A DNA stretch of 41,030 nt from Microbacterium sp. Lineage in GTDB: Bacteria; Actinomycetota; Actinomycetes; Actinomycetales; Microbacteriaceae. Below the pieces are notes generated by a model, which saw nothing but the letters and a program-made list of their open reading frames with translations, did not search any database and was not told where the DNA came from. The position numbers and the translations under genes are program-made. Below are positions 1 through 10,525 of the stretch, in pieces (position 1 is the first letter of the stretch; every line of letters begins with the position of its first letter). The stretch is taken from the NCBI GenBank assembly GCA_031277885.1, contig JAITLM010000012.1:1-41030 (forward strand). Reading direction: 5' to 3'.

Positions 1-939
1 AGCGTCATCCGCATCGCCGCGGTCACCGCGGCCGTCATCGCGGCGACCACCCTCACCGCGATGTCAGCCACCGCAGCCTCGACGAGTGCCGTCGCCAGCG
101 CGAGGACCGACAAGTCCGACAAGAAGGCGGTCGTCATCTATCTGACCCGCCACGGACGCACCATCCTGAATCAGACCGACACCGTGCAGGGCTGGGCGGA
201 CTCCCCTCTGCTCGTCGGCACCCGGCCGGTGGCGACCTCGCCCGTCGCGAAGGTCGACGAGGGCCGCCCGCTGGCGGCCGCGGTCGGCGCGCGCCTCAAT
301 GCCGCAGTCGGGCCGTTCGACGTCGCGTACTCCGCGGACGGCAAGCGTCATTTCGAGACCGCGACCTACCTCCTGCAGGGCGCCGGCCAGACACGACTCG
401 CTGTCACCCAGGACTGGCGCCTTCGCGAGATGAACTTCGGCCGCTATGAGGGCAAGGAGAACAAGGAGATGTGGTCGGCGGCGGTCGAACACCTCGGCTA
501 CACGATCGATCACGACGCGGCACCGACGGCCCCGGCGGATGCGTCGGGGCAGAACGGCGGCTGGCAGACGATGCAGGGCATCGCGATCGCCCAGCAGGGC
601 CTGTACGGCATGATGGCCGCCATCAAGGCCGTGGCCGATGCTCCGCAGCTGGGCCTGCCCGCCGAGGACTGCACGGACGTGAACTCGCGGATGACCGCGG
701 CGCTCACCGAGATCGCCGCGAAGGTCAAGAAGAAGGACAGCGCGGTCCTCGTCGTCTCCAGCGGCATCTCGATCATGTGCTTCGCCAACGGACCCGACAT
801 GCGCACGGTCGATGGAGGAGTCCCCGGGATGCCTCCGGCGGGCGTCCCGAACCTCGGTGTGACCAAAGTCGTCTACAAGGACGGCGTCTTCAGGATCGAC
901 GGCCCCGTCGGAAGCAAGGACTACTACCCGCAGCCCTGA
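1..939 (+). CDS. Secreted histidine phosphatase family protein, 5' end cut by window
   Basis: The reading frame is open from base 1, and the first 20 codons before the ATG at 61 encode a hydrophobic Ala/Val/Thr-rich stretch ending in an Ala-Ser-type cleavage region. The true start is therefore probably upstream of the window and the protein is exported. Numbered from the ATG at 61, the phosphohistidine motif RHG lies at residues 30-32, KRHFETA at 95-101 supplies the second conserved Arg, and E123 in the REMNFGRYEG stretch fits the acid residue. The place where this superfamily normally has a second catalytic His (SHG) reads SSG at 233-235, so activity is uncertain. The gene is followed by a strong hairpin and converges on nrdF. 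Substrate unknown; family assignment is fairly secure. Confidence 0.8.
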   Translation, partial: SVIRIAAVTAAVIAATTLTAMSATAASTSAVASARTDKSDKKAVVIYLTRHGRTILNQTDTVQGWADSPLLVGTRPVATSPVAKVDEGRPLAAAVGARLNAAVGPFDVAYSADGKRHFETATYLLQGAGQTRLAVTQDWRLREMNFGRYEGKENKEMWSAAVEHLGYTIDHDAAPTAPADASGQNGGWQTMQGIAIAQQGLYGMMAAIKAVADAPQLGLPAEDCTDVNSRMTAALTEIAAKVKKKDSAVLVVSSGISIMCFANGPDMRTVDGGVPGMPPAGVPNLGVTKVVYKDGVFRIDGPVGSKDYYPQP

Positions 940-986
940 CCTTGCGCGTCGGATGCCGACACCCGAGCCGTCGGGCCTCCGGACAC

Positions 987-1030
987 GATGAAAGGCCTGG
1001 ATCTGCAGGAGCAGATCCAGGCCTTTCATC
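987..1030. terminator. Perfect 20-bp stem hairpin, bidirectional terminator
   Basis: Left arm 987-1006 and right arm 1011-1030 are exact inverted repeats of 20 bases around the tetraloop AGGA. The arms begin GATGAAAGGCC and end GGCCTTTCATC, so each transcript meets a GC stem followed by CTTTCATC. It sits between convergent ends (phosphatase at 939, nrdF at 1063) and most likely stops both transcripts. Confidence 0.85.
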
Positions 1031-1062
1031 CGCCCTGACGGGCTTCGAGTGTGATCAGCGAC

Positions 1063-4242
<3,180 letters not shown>

Positions 4243-4261
<19 letters not shown>

Positions 4262-4680
4262 CGTTCCAATCCGTCGGTCACCCGATCGACGTCGTCCTGT
4301 GTGCCGTAGATCTCGAGCCGGTACAAGTGGGGCACGTGGCACTTGCGGCTGATGATGTCACCGGCGGCGCAGAACGCGTCGCCGAAGTTGGTGTTGCCTG
4401 CGGAGATCACTCCGCGGATGTGACGCCGGTTGCGCTCGTCGTTGAGGAACCGGATGACCTGCTTGGGCACGGCGCCCTTCTCGACGCCTCGGCCCTGCCC
4501 GCCGCCGTAGGTCGGCGTGACCAGCACGAACGGCTCATCGATGACGAGCGGCTCCTCCGTGCTGTGCAGCGGGATCCGCCGCGCCGGAAGGCCCAGCTTC
4601 TCGATGAATCGAGCGGTGTTGCCCGAGATGCTCGAGAAGTAGACCAGCAGCGGCGCGGCGGTCGCGGTGGCGGCGTTCAT
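4243..4680 (-). CDS. nrdI: Flavodoxin-like NrdI, class Ib RNR activase
   Basis: This 145-aa protein is the flavodoxin-like factor that supplies oxidant for assembling the manganese-tyrosyl radical cofactor of NrdF. FMN-binding loops are visible: SSISGNT near residues 16-22, TPTYGGG near 55-61 and GNTNFGD near 95-101. It lies 19 bases downstream of nrdH and its stop overlaps the nrdE start, so it is part of a single nrdHIEF transcript. Length and motifs match the family well. Confidence 0.96.
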
Positions 4681-4699
4681 GAGATCGCCCCCTCGGGAG

Positions 4700-4933
4700 T
4701 CAGGCCAGGCGAGCGGCGAGCTCGTCGATCTTGTCGGGACGGAAGCCCGACCAGTGGTCCTCGTCGGTGACGACGACAGGAGCCTGCAGGTAGCCGAGCG
4801 ACTTCACGTGCTCGAGCGCCGCAGCGTCTTCGGAGACGTCGTGGACCTCGTACTCGATGCCCTTCGCGTCGAGTGCGCGGTAGGTCGCGTTGCACTGCAC
4901 GCAGGAGGGCTTGGTGTAGACCGTGATGGACAT
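4700..4933 (-). CDS. nrdH: Glutaredoxin-like NrdH redoxin
   Basis: A 77-aa thioredoxin-fold electron donor for NrdE. The active site CVQC is at residues 11-14, followed by the NrdH-type C-terminal motif WSGFRPDKI. First gene of the nrdHIEF operon; an AGAGG ribosome-binding site lies 8 bases before the ATG. In this family the protein is reduced by thioredoxin reductase rather than glutathione, which suits an actinobacterium. Confidence 0.96.
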   Translation of the reverse strand: MSITVYTKPSCVQCNATYRALDAKGIEYEVHDVSEDAAALEHVKSLGYLQAPVVVTDEDHWSGFRPDKIDELAARLA

Positions 4934-4999
4934 GTATTGCGCCTCTTCTTCCCCTCAGAACCCGGCTTCGGGCAGGTAGGCCCCGCCGGGAGTTCAATA

Positions 5000-5041
5000 C
5001 TACATATAGGTGCGGACATTCGGGTCGACCACAAGGGCTAG
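5000..5041 (-). promoter_or_regulatory. Candidate tandem NrdR boxes upstream of nrdH
   Basis: Read on the minus strand, the core CTATATGTAG (5009-5000) matches the NrdR-box core CwATATATwG at 9 of 10 positions. A weaker second core, CTAGCCCTTG (5041-5032), shares the outer CTA/TTG. The two centres are 32 bases apart, close to three helical turns, the kind of spacing known for NrdR box pairs. nrdR itself is not in the window. No convincing -35/-10 pair could be fixed around them. Confidence 0.5.
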
Positions 5042-5329
5042 TAGTTACAACTGTGTAGTTTTCCACCGTATTCCACCGATTCACCACAGGTTCTCCACGC
5101 CTTTGTCCACAGCCGGCGGCGCCCGCGGAGCACCCCCGAACCGCGATTTCCCGCGGCTCCGGGAGACCCCGCCCGGATCCCTCCACAGATCCGACGCTAG
5201 GAGGGGTCGCCGACATTCCTCAGCCTGTGGAATTCGCCCTCCGGCGTGTCGTCGGCGTGTCGCGGGCGCACCCCCGCACCGCCCGGCCGGAGACCGCGCG
5301 AGACCCTGCTCCGAACCCCGTGCGACCTG

Positions 5330-5335
5330 TAGCGT
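5330..5335 (+). promoter_or_regulatory. -10 box TAGCGT, leaderless start of MFS gene
   Basis: TAGCGT lies 6 bases before the GTG at 5342, placing the transcription start at or next to the start codon. No Shine-Dalgarno sequence is present. No good -35 hexamer is seen. Confidence 0.55.
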
Positions 5336-5341
5336 TGATCC

Positions 5342-6556
5342 GTGGCCGGATCGGGATACAGGGAGCTTCTGCGCGTACCGGGCGTCGGACGGATCATCAC
5401 CGCGCAACTGACGGCGCGGTTCCCGAACGGCATGGCGAGCCTCGCGATCCTGCTGCACGTGCAGCACGCGACCGGCTCCTATGGCGCGGCGGGTCTCGTG
5501 CTGGCCGCGTCCTCGATCGGGCAGGCCGTCTCCGGTCCCGTCACCAGCCGCTGGATGGGCCGCTGGGGCATGCGCCCGGTACTGACGCTGACGCTCTCGG
5601 TCTGCGTGCTGTCGTTCCTGGGGCTCGCCTTCTTCTCCTTCCTGCCCCTCGCCGGCTACGTGGTGCTCGGCCTGATCGCGGGCCTCTCCACGCCGCCGAT
5701 CCAGTCGGCCGCGCGCACGATCTATCCCAAGCTCGTGAACTCCTCGCAGCTCACGCCGCTGTTCTCACTGGACGCCTCGCTGCAGGAGATCATCTGGATC
5801 GTCGCGCCGGTCGTCATCACGATCGTCTCGACGCAGGTCGGCACCGTCCAGGGCCTGCTGCTCGTGGCCGCGCTGCTCGTGGGCGGCGGCGCGTGGTTCA
5901 TCCTCTCCCCCGAGGTGGGCCGGGTGCGGATCCCGCGCAGCCGGCGCGGGTTCGGTGCGGTCGTGCTGAAGCCTCCGGTGATGCTCGCCACGGTCATCGG
6001 CTTCCTGCTCATCGGCGCCTGCGCGGCCGTCGAGGTGGGCGTGGTGAAGACCTTCGACCACGGAGGGCTGGAGGCCGGGCTGGTGCTCGCCGTGTTCTCC
6101 GTGGGAAGCCTCGTCGGAGGCCTGGCATCGGGCCGAGTGCCGATGGGGCCGTGGGCGATGGCCCGCCGGCTCGCCATCGTGACCGTCGGTCTCGCTCTCA
6201 CGATGGTGTCGCTCAACGTGTTCTGGCTCGGCGGCACGCTGCTCGCCGCCGGCATCGGGATCGCCCCCGCCCTCGCGGTGCTGTTCGCGATCACGTCCGC
6301 GAGCGTGAAGTTCTCCGAGACGGCCGAGGCCTTCGGCTGGGCGGGCACGGGGCAGCTGATCGGCGCCGCCGCCGGATCCGCGATCGCCGGCTTCCTGATC
6401 GACAGCATGCACAGCCCGACCGGCGCCTACCTCGCCGCCACGTGCTTCGCCGCCGTCGCGCTGATCGTCTCGGTCCTGTTCGTACGGTTCTTCCCCGATC
6501 TGCGCGGCCGCGACGCCGCACCGATGCCGGACACCGAGGTCGTCCCGCTGCCCTGA
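5342..6556 (+). CDS. Major facilitator superfamily permease
   Basis: A 404-aa integral membrane protein with about twelve hydrophobic segments, an MFS-like cytoplasmic loop (SRWMGRWGMRPVL near residues 63-75) after the second helix, and a matching half-repeat in the second half. No substrate-specific motif is recognised; related actinobacterial proteins are usually annotated only as MFS transporters. GTG start chosen because it follows the -10 box TAGCGT by 6 bases and gives a normal N-terminus without signal sequence. It ends 4 bases before the converging vapC stop, leaving no room for a separate terminator. Confidence 0.85.
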   Translation: MAGSGYRELLRVPGVGRIITAQLTARFPNGMASLAILLHVQHATGSYGAAGLVLAASSIGQAVSGPVTSRWMGRWGMRPVLTLTLSVCVLSFLGLAFFSFLPLAGYVVLGLIAGLSTPPIQSAARTIYPKLVNSSQLTPLFSLDASLQEIIWIVAPVVITIVSTQVGTVQGLLLVAALLVGGGAWFILSPEVGRVRIPRSRRGFGAVVLKPPVMLATVIGFLLIGACAAVEVGVVKTFDHGGLEAGLVLAVFSVGSLVGGLASGRVPMGPWAMARRLAIVTVGLALTMVSLNVFWLGGTLLAAGIGIAPALAVLFAITSASVKFSETAEAFGWAGTGQLIGAAAGSAIAGFLIDSMHSPTGAYLAATCFAAVALIVSVLFVRFFPDLRGRDAAPMPDTEVVPLP

Positions 6557-6560
6557 GCGT

Positions 6561-6983
6561 TCACCGCCCCAGGTCGACGACCTCGACCGGACACCGGGCG
6601 ACACCGGCGCTGGCGATCCGTCGGTCACCGGTGAGCAGAACGGCACCGAGACGTTCGCCGAGCGCGACATAGCTCGCGTCGTAGATCGTCAGGTTGGTGC
6701 GCAGCTCCCACGCACGCTCCGCGATCGCCTCGCCCGGCCAGAACTCGATCGGCAGCCGGCGGGCGTGCCATCGCGACGCCGCCGCCTGCGGAGTCGAGAG
6801 CGTGCGGCCGAGCTCGAGCCCCCGCAGCGCACTGTCGACCTCGGTGAGCAGGAGGGACGGCGCGAAGAGCATCGCGTCACCGATCCGTTCCGACAGCCAC
6901 CGCGTCTCCCCCGCGTTGGCCGCGACGAGCGCCACGACGGCTGAGGCATCGATGACGAGCAGTTCTCGCTCAGCGCCGGCCAT
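6561..6983 (-). CDS. vapC: PIN-domain toxin, VapC family
   Basis: A 140-aa PIN-fold ribonuclease toxin. The acidic metal-binding residues are in the expected places: D12 in VIDAS, E48 in LLTEVDS, D102 in YDASYVALGE and D120 in TGDRR. It overlaps the preceding antitoxin gene by 14 bases, typical of coupled toxin-antitoxin operons. VapC toxins cleave specific RNAs, often initiator tRNA or rRNA; the target here cannot be read from sequence. Confidence 0.9.
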   Translation of the reverse strand: MAGAERELLVIDASAVVALVAANAGETRWLSERIGDAMLFAPSLLLTEVDSALRGLELGRTLSTPQAAASRWHARRLPIEFWPGEAIAERAWELRTNLTIYDASYVALGERLGAVLLTGDRRIASAGVARCPVEVVDLGR

Positions 6984-7203
6984 CGCCGACGGCCTCCACG
7001 ATGTCGCGCATGCTCAACGACGGGTAGGTCTGGGTGTTCAACCGGGCCTGCGCCACGGCCTCGAGGGCGCTCGGCGTCGAGGCGAGACGCAGGAGCTCGG
7101 CGCTCAGGTACTCCTGAAGCGACCGACCCGATTTCGCAGCCCTGGCTGCGAGCTCGTCCCGCACCTCATCGGGAACGTTGCGGACCGTGATCGTGACGCT
7201 CAT
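6970..7203 (-). CDS. vapB: VapB/FitA-like ribbon-helix-helix antitoxin
   Basis: A 77-aa protein whose N-terminus (MSVTITVRNVPDEVRDEL) is a ribbon-helix-helix DNA-binding domain of the FitA/VapB type, followed by a short C-terminal segment that would occupy the PIN toxin. First gene of the vapBC pair. The start codon lies 6 bases after TAGAAT (minus strand) and inside the perfect palindrome ATGCATGCAT (7202-7211), a likely autoregulatory site. Family-level identification is good. Confidence 0.88.
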   Translation of the reverse strand: MSVTITVRNVPDEVRDELAARAAKSGRSLQEYLSAELLRLASTPSALEAVAQARLNTQTYPSLSMRDIVEAVGDGRR

Positions 7204-7215
7204 GCATGCATTCTA
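7202..7215 (-). promoter_or_regulatory. vapB leaderless promoter with overlapping palindrome
   Basis: The -10 hexamer TAGAAT (7215-7210, minus) is separated by 6 bases from the vapB ATG (7203). The perfect 10-bp palindrome ATGCATGCAT (7202-7211) covers the start codon and touches the -10 box, so antitoxin binding there would shut off its own promoter. The operator role is inference. Confidence 0.55.
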
Positions 7216-7303
7216 GCTGCATCGCCGTCAGCTCGCCTGCGCTTCGATTCACGCCCTCGAAGCATCCACGCCGTTCCTTCGATGAGATCCCGCGAGCGTC
7301 CAA

Positions 7304-7327
7304 CCTCGGAATCCGCAGGATTCGAGG
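7304..7327. promoter_or_regulatory. Inverted repeat, candidate operator of aminotransferase
   Basis: CCTCGGAATCC and GGATTCGAGG form an inverted repeat around GCA, complete but for one extra base in the left arm. It ends 20 bases upstream of the aminotransferase -35 box and lies in the vapB/aminotransferase divergent region. The cognate regulator is unknown. Confidence 0.4.
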
Positions 7328-7347
7328 ATCTCAACCTTCGATATCTG

Positions 7348-7376
7348 TTGTCATTTTGGATTTCGAGTGCCAAGAT
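7348..7376 (+). promoter_or_regulatory. Sigma-70-type promoter of aminotransferase gene
   Basis: TTGTCA (7348-7353), a 17-base spacer, then CAAGAT (7371-7376). Transcription would begin about 6-7 bases later, at the ATG of 7383, giving a leaderless mRNA. The spacing is ideal, and this is one of the best complete promoters in the window. Confidence 0.7.
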
Positions 7377-7382
7377 CGGAGC

Positions 7383-8750
7383 ATGAGCGCCGATCTGCAA
7401 CAGAAAGCACACGATCACCTCTGGATGCACTTCACCCGCCAGTCCACGATGGACCGCGGCGGAGTGCCGATCATCGTCCGAGGTGAGGGACACCACATCT
7501 GGGACGACACCGGCAAGCAGTACATCGACGGGCTCGCCGGCCTCTTCGTCGTCAACGCCGGCCACGGCCGCACCCGCCTCGCCGAGGCCGCCGCGAAGCA
7601 GGCCGAGCAGCTGGCGTTCTTCCCGCTGTGGTCGTACGCGCACCCCGCGGCGATCGAGCTCGCGGACCGCCTCGCCGGCTACGCGCCGGGCGACCTGAAC
7701 CGCGTCTTCTTCACGAGCGGCGGCGGCGAGGCCGTCGAGACCGCGTTCAAGCTCGCGAAGCACTACTGGAAGCTGCGCGGCAAGCCCACCAAGCACAAGG
7801 TCATCTCGCGCTCGATCGCGTATCACGGCACGACCCAGGGCGCGCTCGCGATCACCGGCATCCCCGCGATGAAGGCGATGTTCGAACCGGTCACCCCCGG
7901 CGGCTTCCGCGTTCCGAACACGAACATCTACCGCGCCGCCGAGATGGGCGCGCCGACGGATCCCGAGGCGTTCGGCGTCTGGGCGGCCGACCGGATCGAG
8001 GAGATGATCCAGTTCGAGGGCCCCGACACGGTCGCCGCGGTCTTCCTCGAGCCGGTGCAGAACTCGGGCGGGTGCTTCCCGCCGCCTCCCGGCTACTTCC
8101 AGCGCGTGCGCGAGATCTGCGACCGCTACGACGTGCTGCTCGTCTCCGACGAGGTGATCTGCGCGTTCGGCCGGATCGGGCACATGTTCGCCTGCGACGC
8201 CTACGGGTACGTGCCCGACATCATCACCTGCGCCAAGGGCATCACGAGCGGCTACTCCCCTCTGGGCGCCGCGATCGTGAGCGACCGCATCTACGAGCCC
8301 TTCGCGCACGGCGACCTGTCTTTCCCGCACGGCTACACGTTCGGCGGGCACCCGGTCTCCGCCGCCGTCGCCCTCGAGAACCTGAACATCTTCGAGGAGG
8401 AGAAGCTCAACGAGCGGGTGCGCGAGAACTCGCCGCTGTTCCGCGCCGAGCTGGAGACCCTGCTCGATCTGCCTCTCGTCGGAGATGTGCGCGGCGACGG
8501 CTACTTCTTCGGGATCGAGCTGGTCAAGGACAAGGCCACGCGCGAGACGTTCGACGACGACGAGTCGGAGCGCCTGCTGCGCGGCTTCCTCTCCGGCGCG
8601 CTCTACGACGCCGGCCTGTACTGCCGCGCGGACGACCGCGGCGATCCCGTGATCCAGCTCGCCCCGCCGCTCACCATCGGTCCGGCGGAGTTCCGCGAGA
8701 TCACCGGCATCCTCCGCGGCGTGCTCACGGAGGCGGAGTCGGTTCTGTAG
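7383..8750 (+). CDS. PLP-dependent class III aminotransferase
   Basis: A 455-aa fold-type I omega-aminotransferase. The frame is open upstream to 7206, but the ATG at 7383 is preferred because a complete promoter places the transcript start there and the family N-terminus begins at this point. Phosphate-binding TSGGGEAVE is at residues 111-119, the PLP-contacting Asp is in LLVSDEVICAFG (about 252-263), and the Schiff-base lysine is K285 in ITCAKGITSG. Close relatives in actinobacteria are annotated as aspartate aminotransferase family and often sit with polyamine transport and oxidation genes. A polyamine-type ABC transporter lies about 2 kb away, so a diamine or omega-amino acid donor with pyruvate or oxoglutarate is plausible but not proven. 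Confidence 0.85.
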   Translation: MSADLQQKAHDHLWMHFTRQSTMDRGGVPIIVRGEGHHIWDDTGKQYIDGLAGLFVVNAGHGRTRLAEAAAKQAEQLAFFPLWSYAHPAAIELADRLAGYAPGDLNRVFFTSGGGEAVETAFKLAKHYWKLRGKPTKHKVISRSIAYHGTTQGALAITGIPAMKAMFEPVTPGGFRVPNTNIYRAAEMGAPTDPEAFGVWAADRIEEMIQFEGPDTVAAVFLEPVQNSGGCFPPPPGYFQRVREICDRYDVLLVSDEVICAFGRIGHMFACDAYGYVPDIITCAKGITSGYSPLGAAIVSDRIYEPFAHGDLSFPHGYTFGGHPVSAAVALENLNIFEEEKLNERVRENSPLFRAELETLLDLPLVGDVRGDGYFFGIELVKDKATRETFDDDESERLLRGFLSGALYDAGLYCRADDRGDPVIQLAPPLTIGPAEFREITGILRGVLTEAESVL

Positions 8751-8768
8751 TCGCTGGGGACGCGACTC

Positions 8769-8801
8769 GGGGAGGGCGGATGGGGATCCGCCCTCCCCTT
8801 T
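8769..8801 (+). terminator. Rho-independent terminator after aminotransferase gene
   Basis: Perfect 13-bp GC-rich stem, GGGGAGGGCGGAT (8769-8781) with ATCCGCCCTCCCC (8786-8798), GGGG loop, then TTTCT. It lies 19 bases past the aminotransferase stop codon. Confidence 0.88.
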
Positions 8802-8887
8802 CTCATGCCGCCTTCCTCCGCACGGCGTCTCGTCTCGCGCCCTTCAGGTGCGGTTCCTGAGCGAGCCGAAGGCGGGACGAAGGGCGC

Positions 8888-9457
8888 TCACCGGTCTCGG
8901 ACCGACGGCGTCGCGATCATCAGGCTCGTCGGGCCCATCTGCTCGACGCTCACGAGATCGAGTGCCGCGCCGTCGGGGAACAGGCGGCGCCCGGCGCCCG
9001 TGGCCGTCGGGAACACGCGCAGCCGGTACTCGTCGACCGCGCCCTCCTCGACGAAGCGCTCGACGAGCGAGCCGCTGCCGATGACGATCACGTCGCGCTC
9101 TGCGGCCGTCTCCCGCGCCCAGCCCACCGGATCGGCGTCGACCCGCCGGGAGTTCCGCCATCGGGAGAGGTCGACATCCCCGCGGGTGACGACGGCCTTG
9201 TCCGCGGCGTTCAGCGCGTGTGCGAAGGGATCCGTCTCGTCGCGCGGCGGCCACAGCGCCGAGAAGGCCTCCCAGGTGCGCCGCCCGAACAGGAAGATCC
9301 CGGTCTGCAGGATCGATCCGTAGCGGAACTTGTCCCCCGAGATCGCCTCAGGGCCGTGCCGGAAGCACCAGCCTCCGAACGGCGTGCCGCCGGATCCGTC
9401 CGGGTCCTCGACGACGCCGTCGAGGGTGATGAACTGCGCCACGATGATGCGTGCCAT
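8888..9457 (-). CDS. Dihydrofolate reductase/RibD C-terminal family protein
   Basis: A 189-aa single-domain protein of the RibD-C/DHFR fold (MARIIVAQFITLDGVVEDP start, LFGRRTWEAFSALWP around residue 56, and the NADPH-binding stretch VIVIGSGSLVERF near 124-136). Such stand-alone proteins are common in actinobacteria and their substrate is generally unknown. It is not the essential housekeeping DHFR. A clear AAGGAG Shine-Dalgarno sequence is 6 bases before the ATG. It follows the sigma factor gene on the same strand at 112 bases, so it may be part of that sigma factor's transcription unit or target set. Confidence 0.85.
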   Translation of the reverse strand: MARIIVAQFITLDGVVEDPDGSGGTPFGGWCFRHGPEAISGDKFRYGSILQTGIFLFGRRTWEAFSALWPPRDETDPFAHALNAADKAVVTRGDVDLSRWRNSRRVDADPVGWARETAAERDVIVIGSGSLVERFVEEGAVDEYRLRVFPTATGAGRRLFPDGAALDLVSVEQMGPTSLMIATPSVRDR

Positions 9458-9569
9458 GTCGTGCTCCTTGCGTCGTGCCCGGATGCGGATCCTCCGCGGA
9501 GGGCTTCTTCAGGGTGTACGGACGAGCGGCACCGGATTCATCGGTGCAGGGGGAATCCGCTCTGATCCG

Positions 9570-10502
9570 TCACCGCGCGACGACGCCGTCCCTCTCGAAG
9601 AGCGCGAAGAGCGCCTCGTCCCGGTACACCAGCACGTGGCCGATCCTCTCGCCGGTCGAGTCGGCCTCGAAGAGCTGCACGGTGTGCGGGTGCGCCCCCT
9701 CGTCGTCGACGCGCAGGAGAAGGAAGCCGTGCTGCCCGTTGGCCGAGATCGGGGTGGTGCGCCAGCGGGTGCCCTGCCACTCGAACAGGTGCGTCATGAA
9801 AGCGGCGTACGTCTCGCGCCCGATCGACCAGTACGGCACCGGCGGCATCTCGAACAGCACATCGTCGGCGACGAGTTCGGCCAGAGCCGCCGCGTCGGCC
9901 CGCTCGATCGCTCTCGCATAGCGCTCCACGGTCTCCCGCCTCAATGGAGCGGGGCGCGAGGAGCGCTCGGCGACGGCCGCCTTCGCGCGCTGCAGCGCGG
10001 AGTTCACCGACGGCACGCTCGTCTCCAGGATCTCGGCCGTCTCGGCCGCCGAGTGACCGAGAACCTCGCGCAGGATGAAGACCCCGCGCTGCCTGGGCGG
10101 CAGCGCCTGCAGCACCAGCGTCACCGCGAGCCGCACGCCGGAGGCTTCGGCAGCCGCGCGCTCCGGCTCCGAATCCGCCCACCAGCGGGTCGGCGCCGGT
10201 ACGAGCCAGGGCACGTCCAGGGCCGGGACGAGGGGCGCGCCGACGTCGATGCCCGGATCCGTCAGGTCTCGCGGCAGCGGACGCCGCGGCGTCTCGCGGA
10301 GCCGATCCACGCAGATGTTGCGCGCGATGCGGTACACCCAGGTCGACAGCGCCGCCTTGGCCGGGTCGTACGACGCCCGGCTCCGCCAGGCGCGCTCGAG
10401 CGCGTCCTGCACCGCGTCCTCCGCATCGAACGGCGAGCCCAGCATCTGGTAGCAGAAGGAGAGCAGGCCGCCGCGGAGCGCGGCGAGATCGGAGGCGTCC
10501 AC
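9570..10502 (-). CDS. ECF sigma factor with C-terminal SnoaL-like domain
   Basis: A 310-aa extracytoplasmic-function sigma factor. Region 2 lies at the N-terminus (AALRGGLLSFCYQMLGSPFD to WVYRIARNICVDRLRE), region 4 in the middle (LPPRQRGVFILREVLGHSAAETAEILETSV), and a SnoaL/NTF2-like domain of about 120 residues follows (from RYARAIERADAAALAELV). This is the SigJ/ECF41-like architecture in which the C-terminal domain modulates activity in place of an anti-sigma factor. GTG start at 10502 chosen because the -10 box TAGCCT lies 7 bases before it. The frame continues upstream through potC in a meaningless translation. No anti-sigma gene is adjacent. Confidence 0.88.
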   Translation of the reverse strand: MDASDLAALRGGLLSFCYQMLGSPFDAEDAVQDALERAWRSRASYDPAKAALSTWVYRIARNICVDRLRETPRRPLPRDLTDPGIDVGAPLVPALDVPWLVPAPTRWWADSEPERAAAEASGVRLAVTLVLQALPPRQRGVFILREVLGHSAAETAEILETSVPSVNSALQRAKAAVAERSSRPAPLRRETVERYARAIERADAAALAELVADDVLFEMPPVPYWSIGRETYAAFMTHLFEWQGTRWRTTPISANGQHGFLLLRVDDEGAHPHTVQLFEADSTGERIGHVLVYRDEALFALFERDGVVAR

Positions 10503-10509
10503 GAGGCCG

Positions 10510-10515
10510 AGGCTA
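10510..10515 (-). promoter_or_regulatory. -10 box TAGCCT, leaderless start of sigma factor gene
   Basis: On the minus strand TAGCCT is followed by 7 bases and the GTG at 10502. No Shine-Dalgarno sequence is visible. The box lies in the 23-base gap after potC, so the sigma factor gene can be transcribed independently of the pot operon. Confidence 0.5.
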
Positions 10516-10525
10516 GCCGCCCGGA

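Larger units (their letters stand above)
4934..5341. promoter_or_regulatory. 408-bp divergent regulatory region of nrdH and MFS gene
   Basis: No gene is supported here. It holds the candidate NrdR boxes next to nrdH. It also holds five CCAC tetramers at 5063, 5073, 5084, 5094 and 5107, spaced 10, 11, 10 and 13 bases, the last inside TTGTCCACA (5103-5111), a good actinobacterial DnaA box. Further CCACAG-type words occur at 5183 and, on the other strand, 5224-5231. The MFS -10 box at 5330 is at the right end. Short frames here do not look like proteins. Confidence 0.6.

Noticed and set aside
5061..5231. Chromosomal replication origin because of DnaA-like boxes
   Set aside because: No dnaA, dnaN, rnpA or rpmH nearby, only one full-consensus box, and no AT-rich unwinding region.
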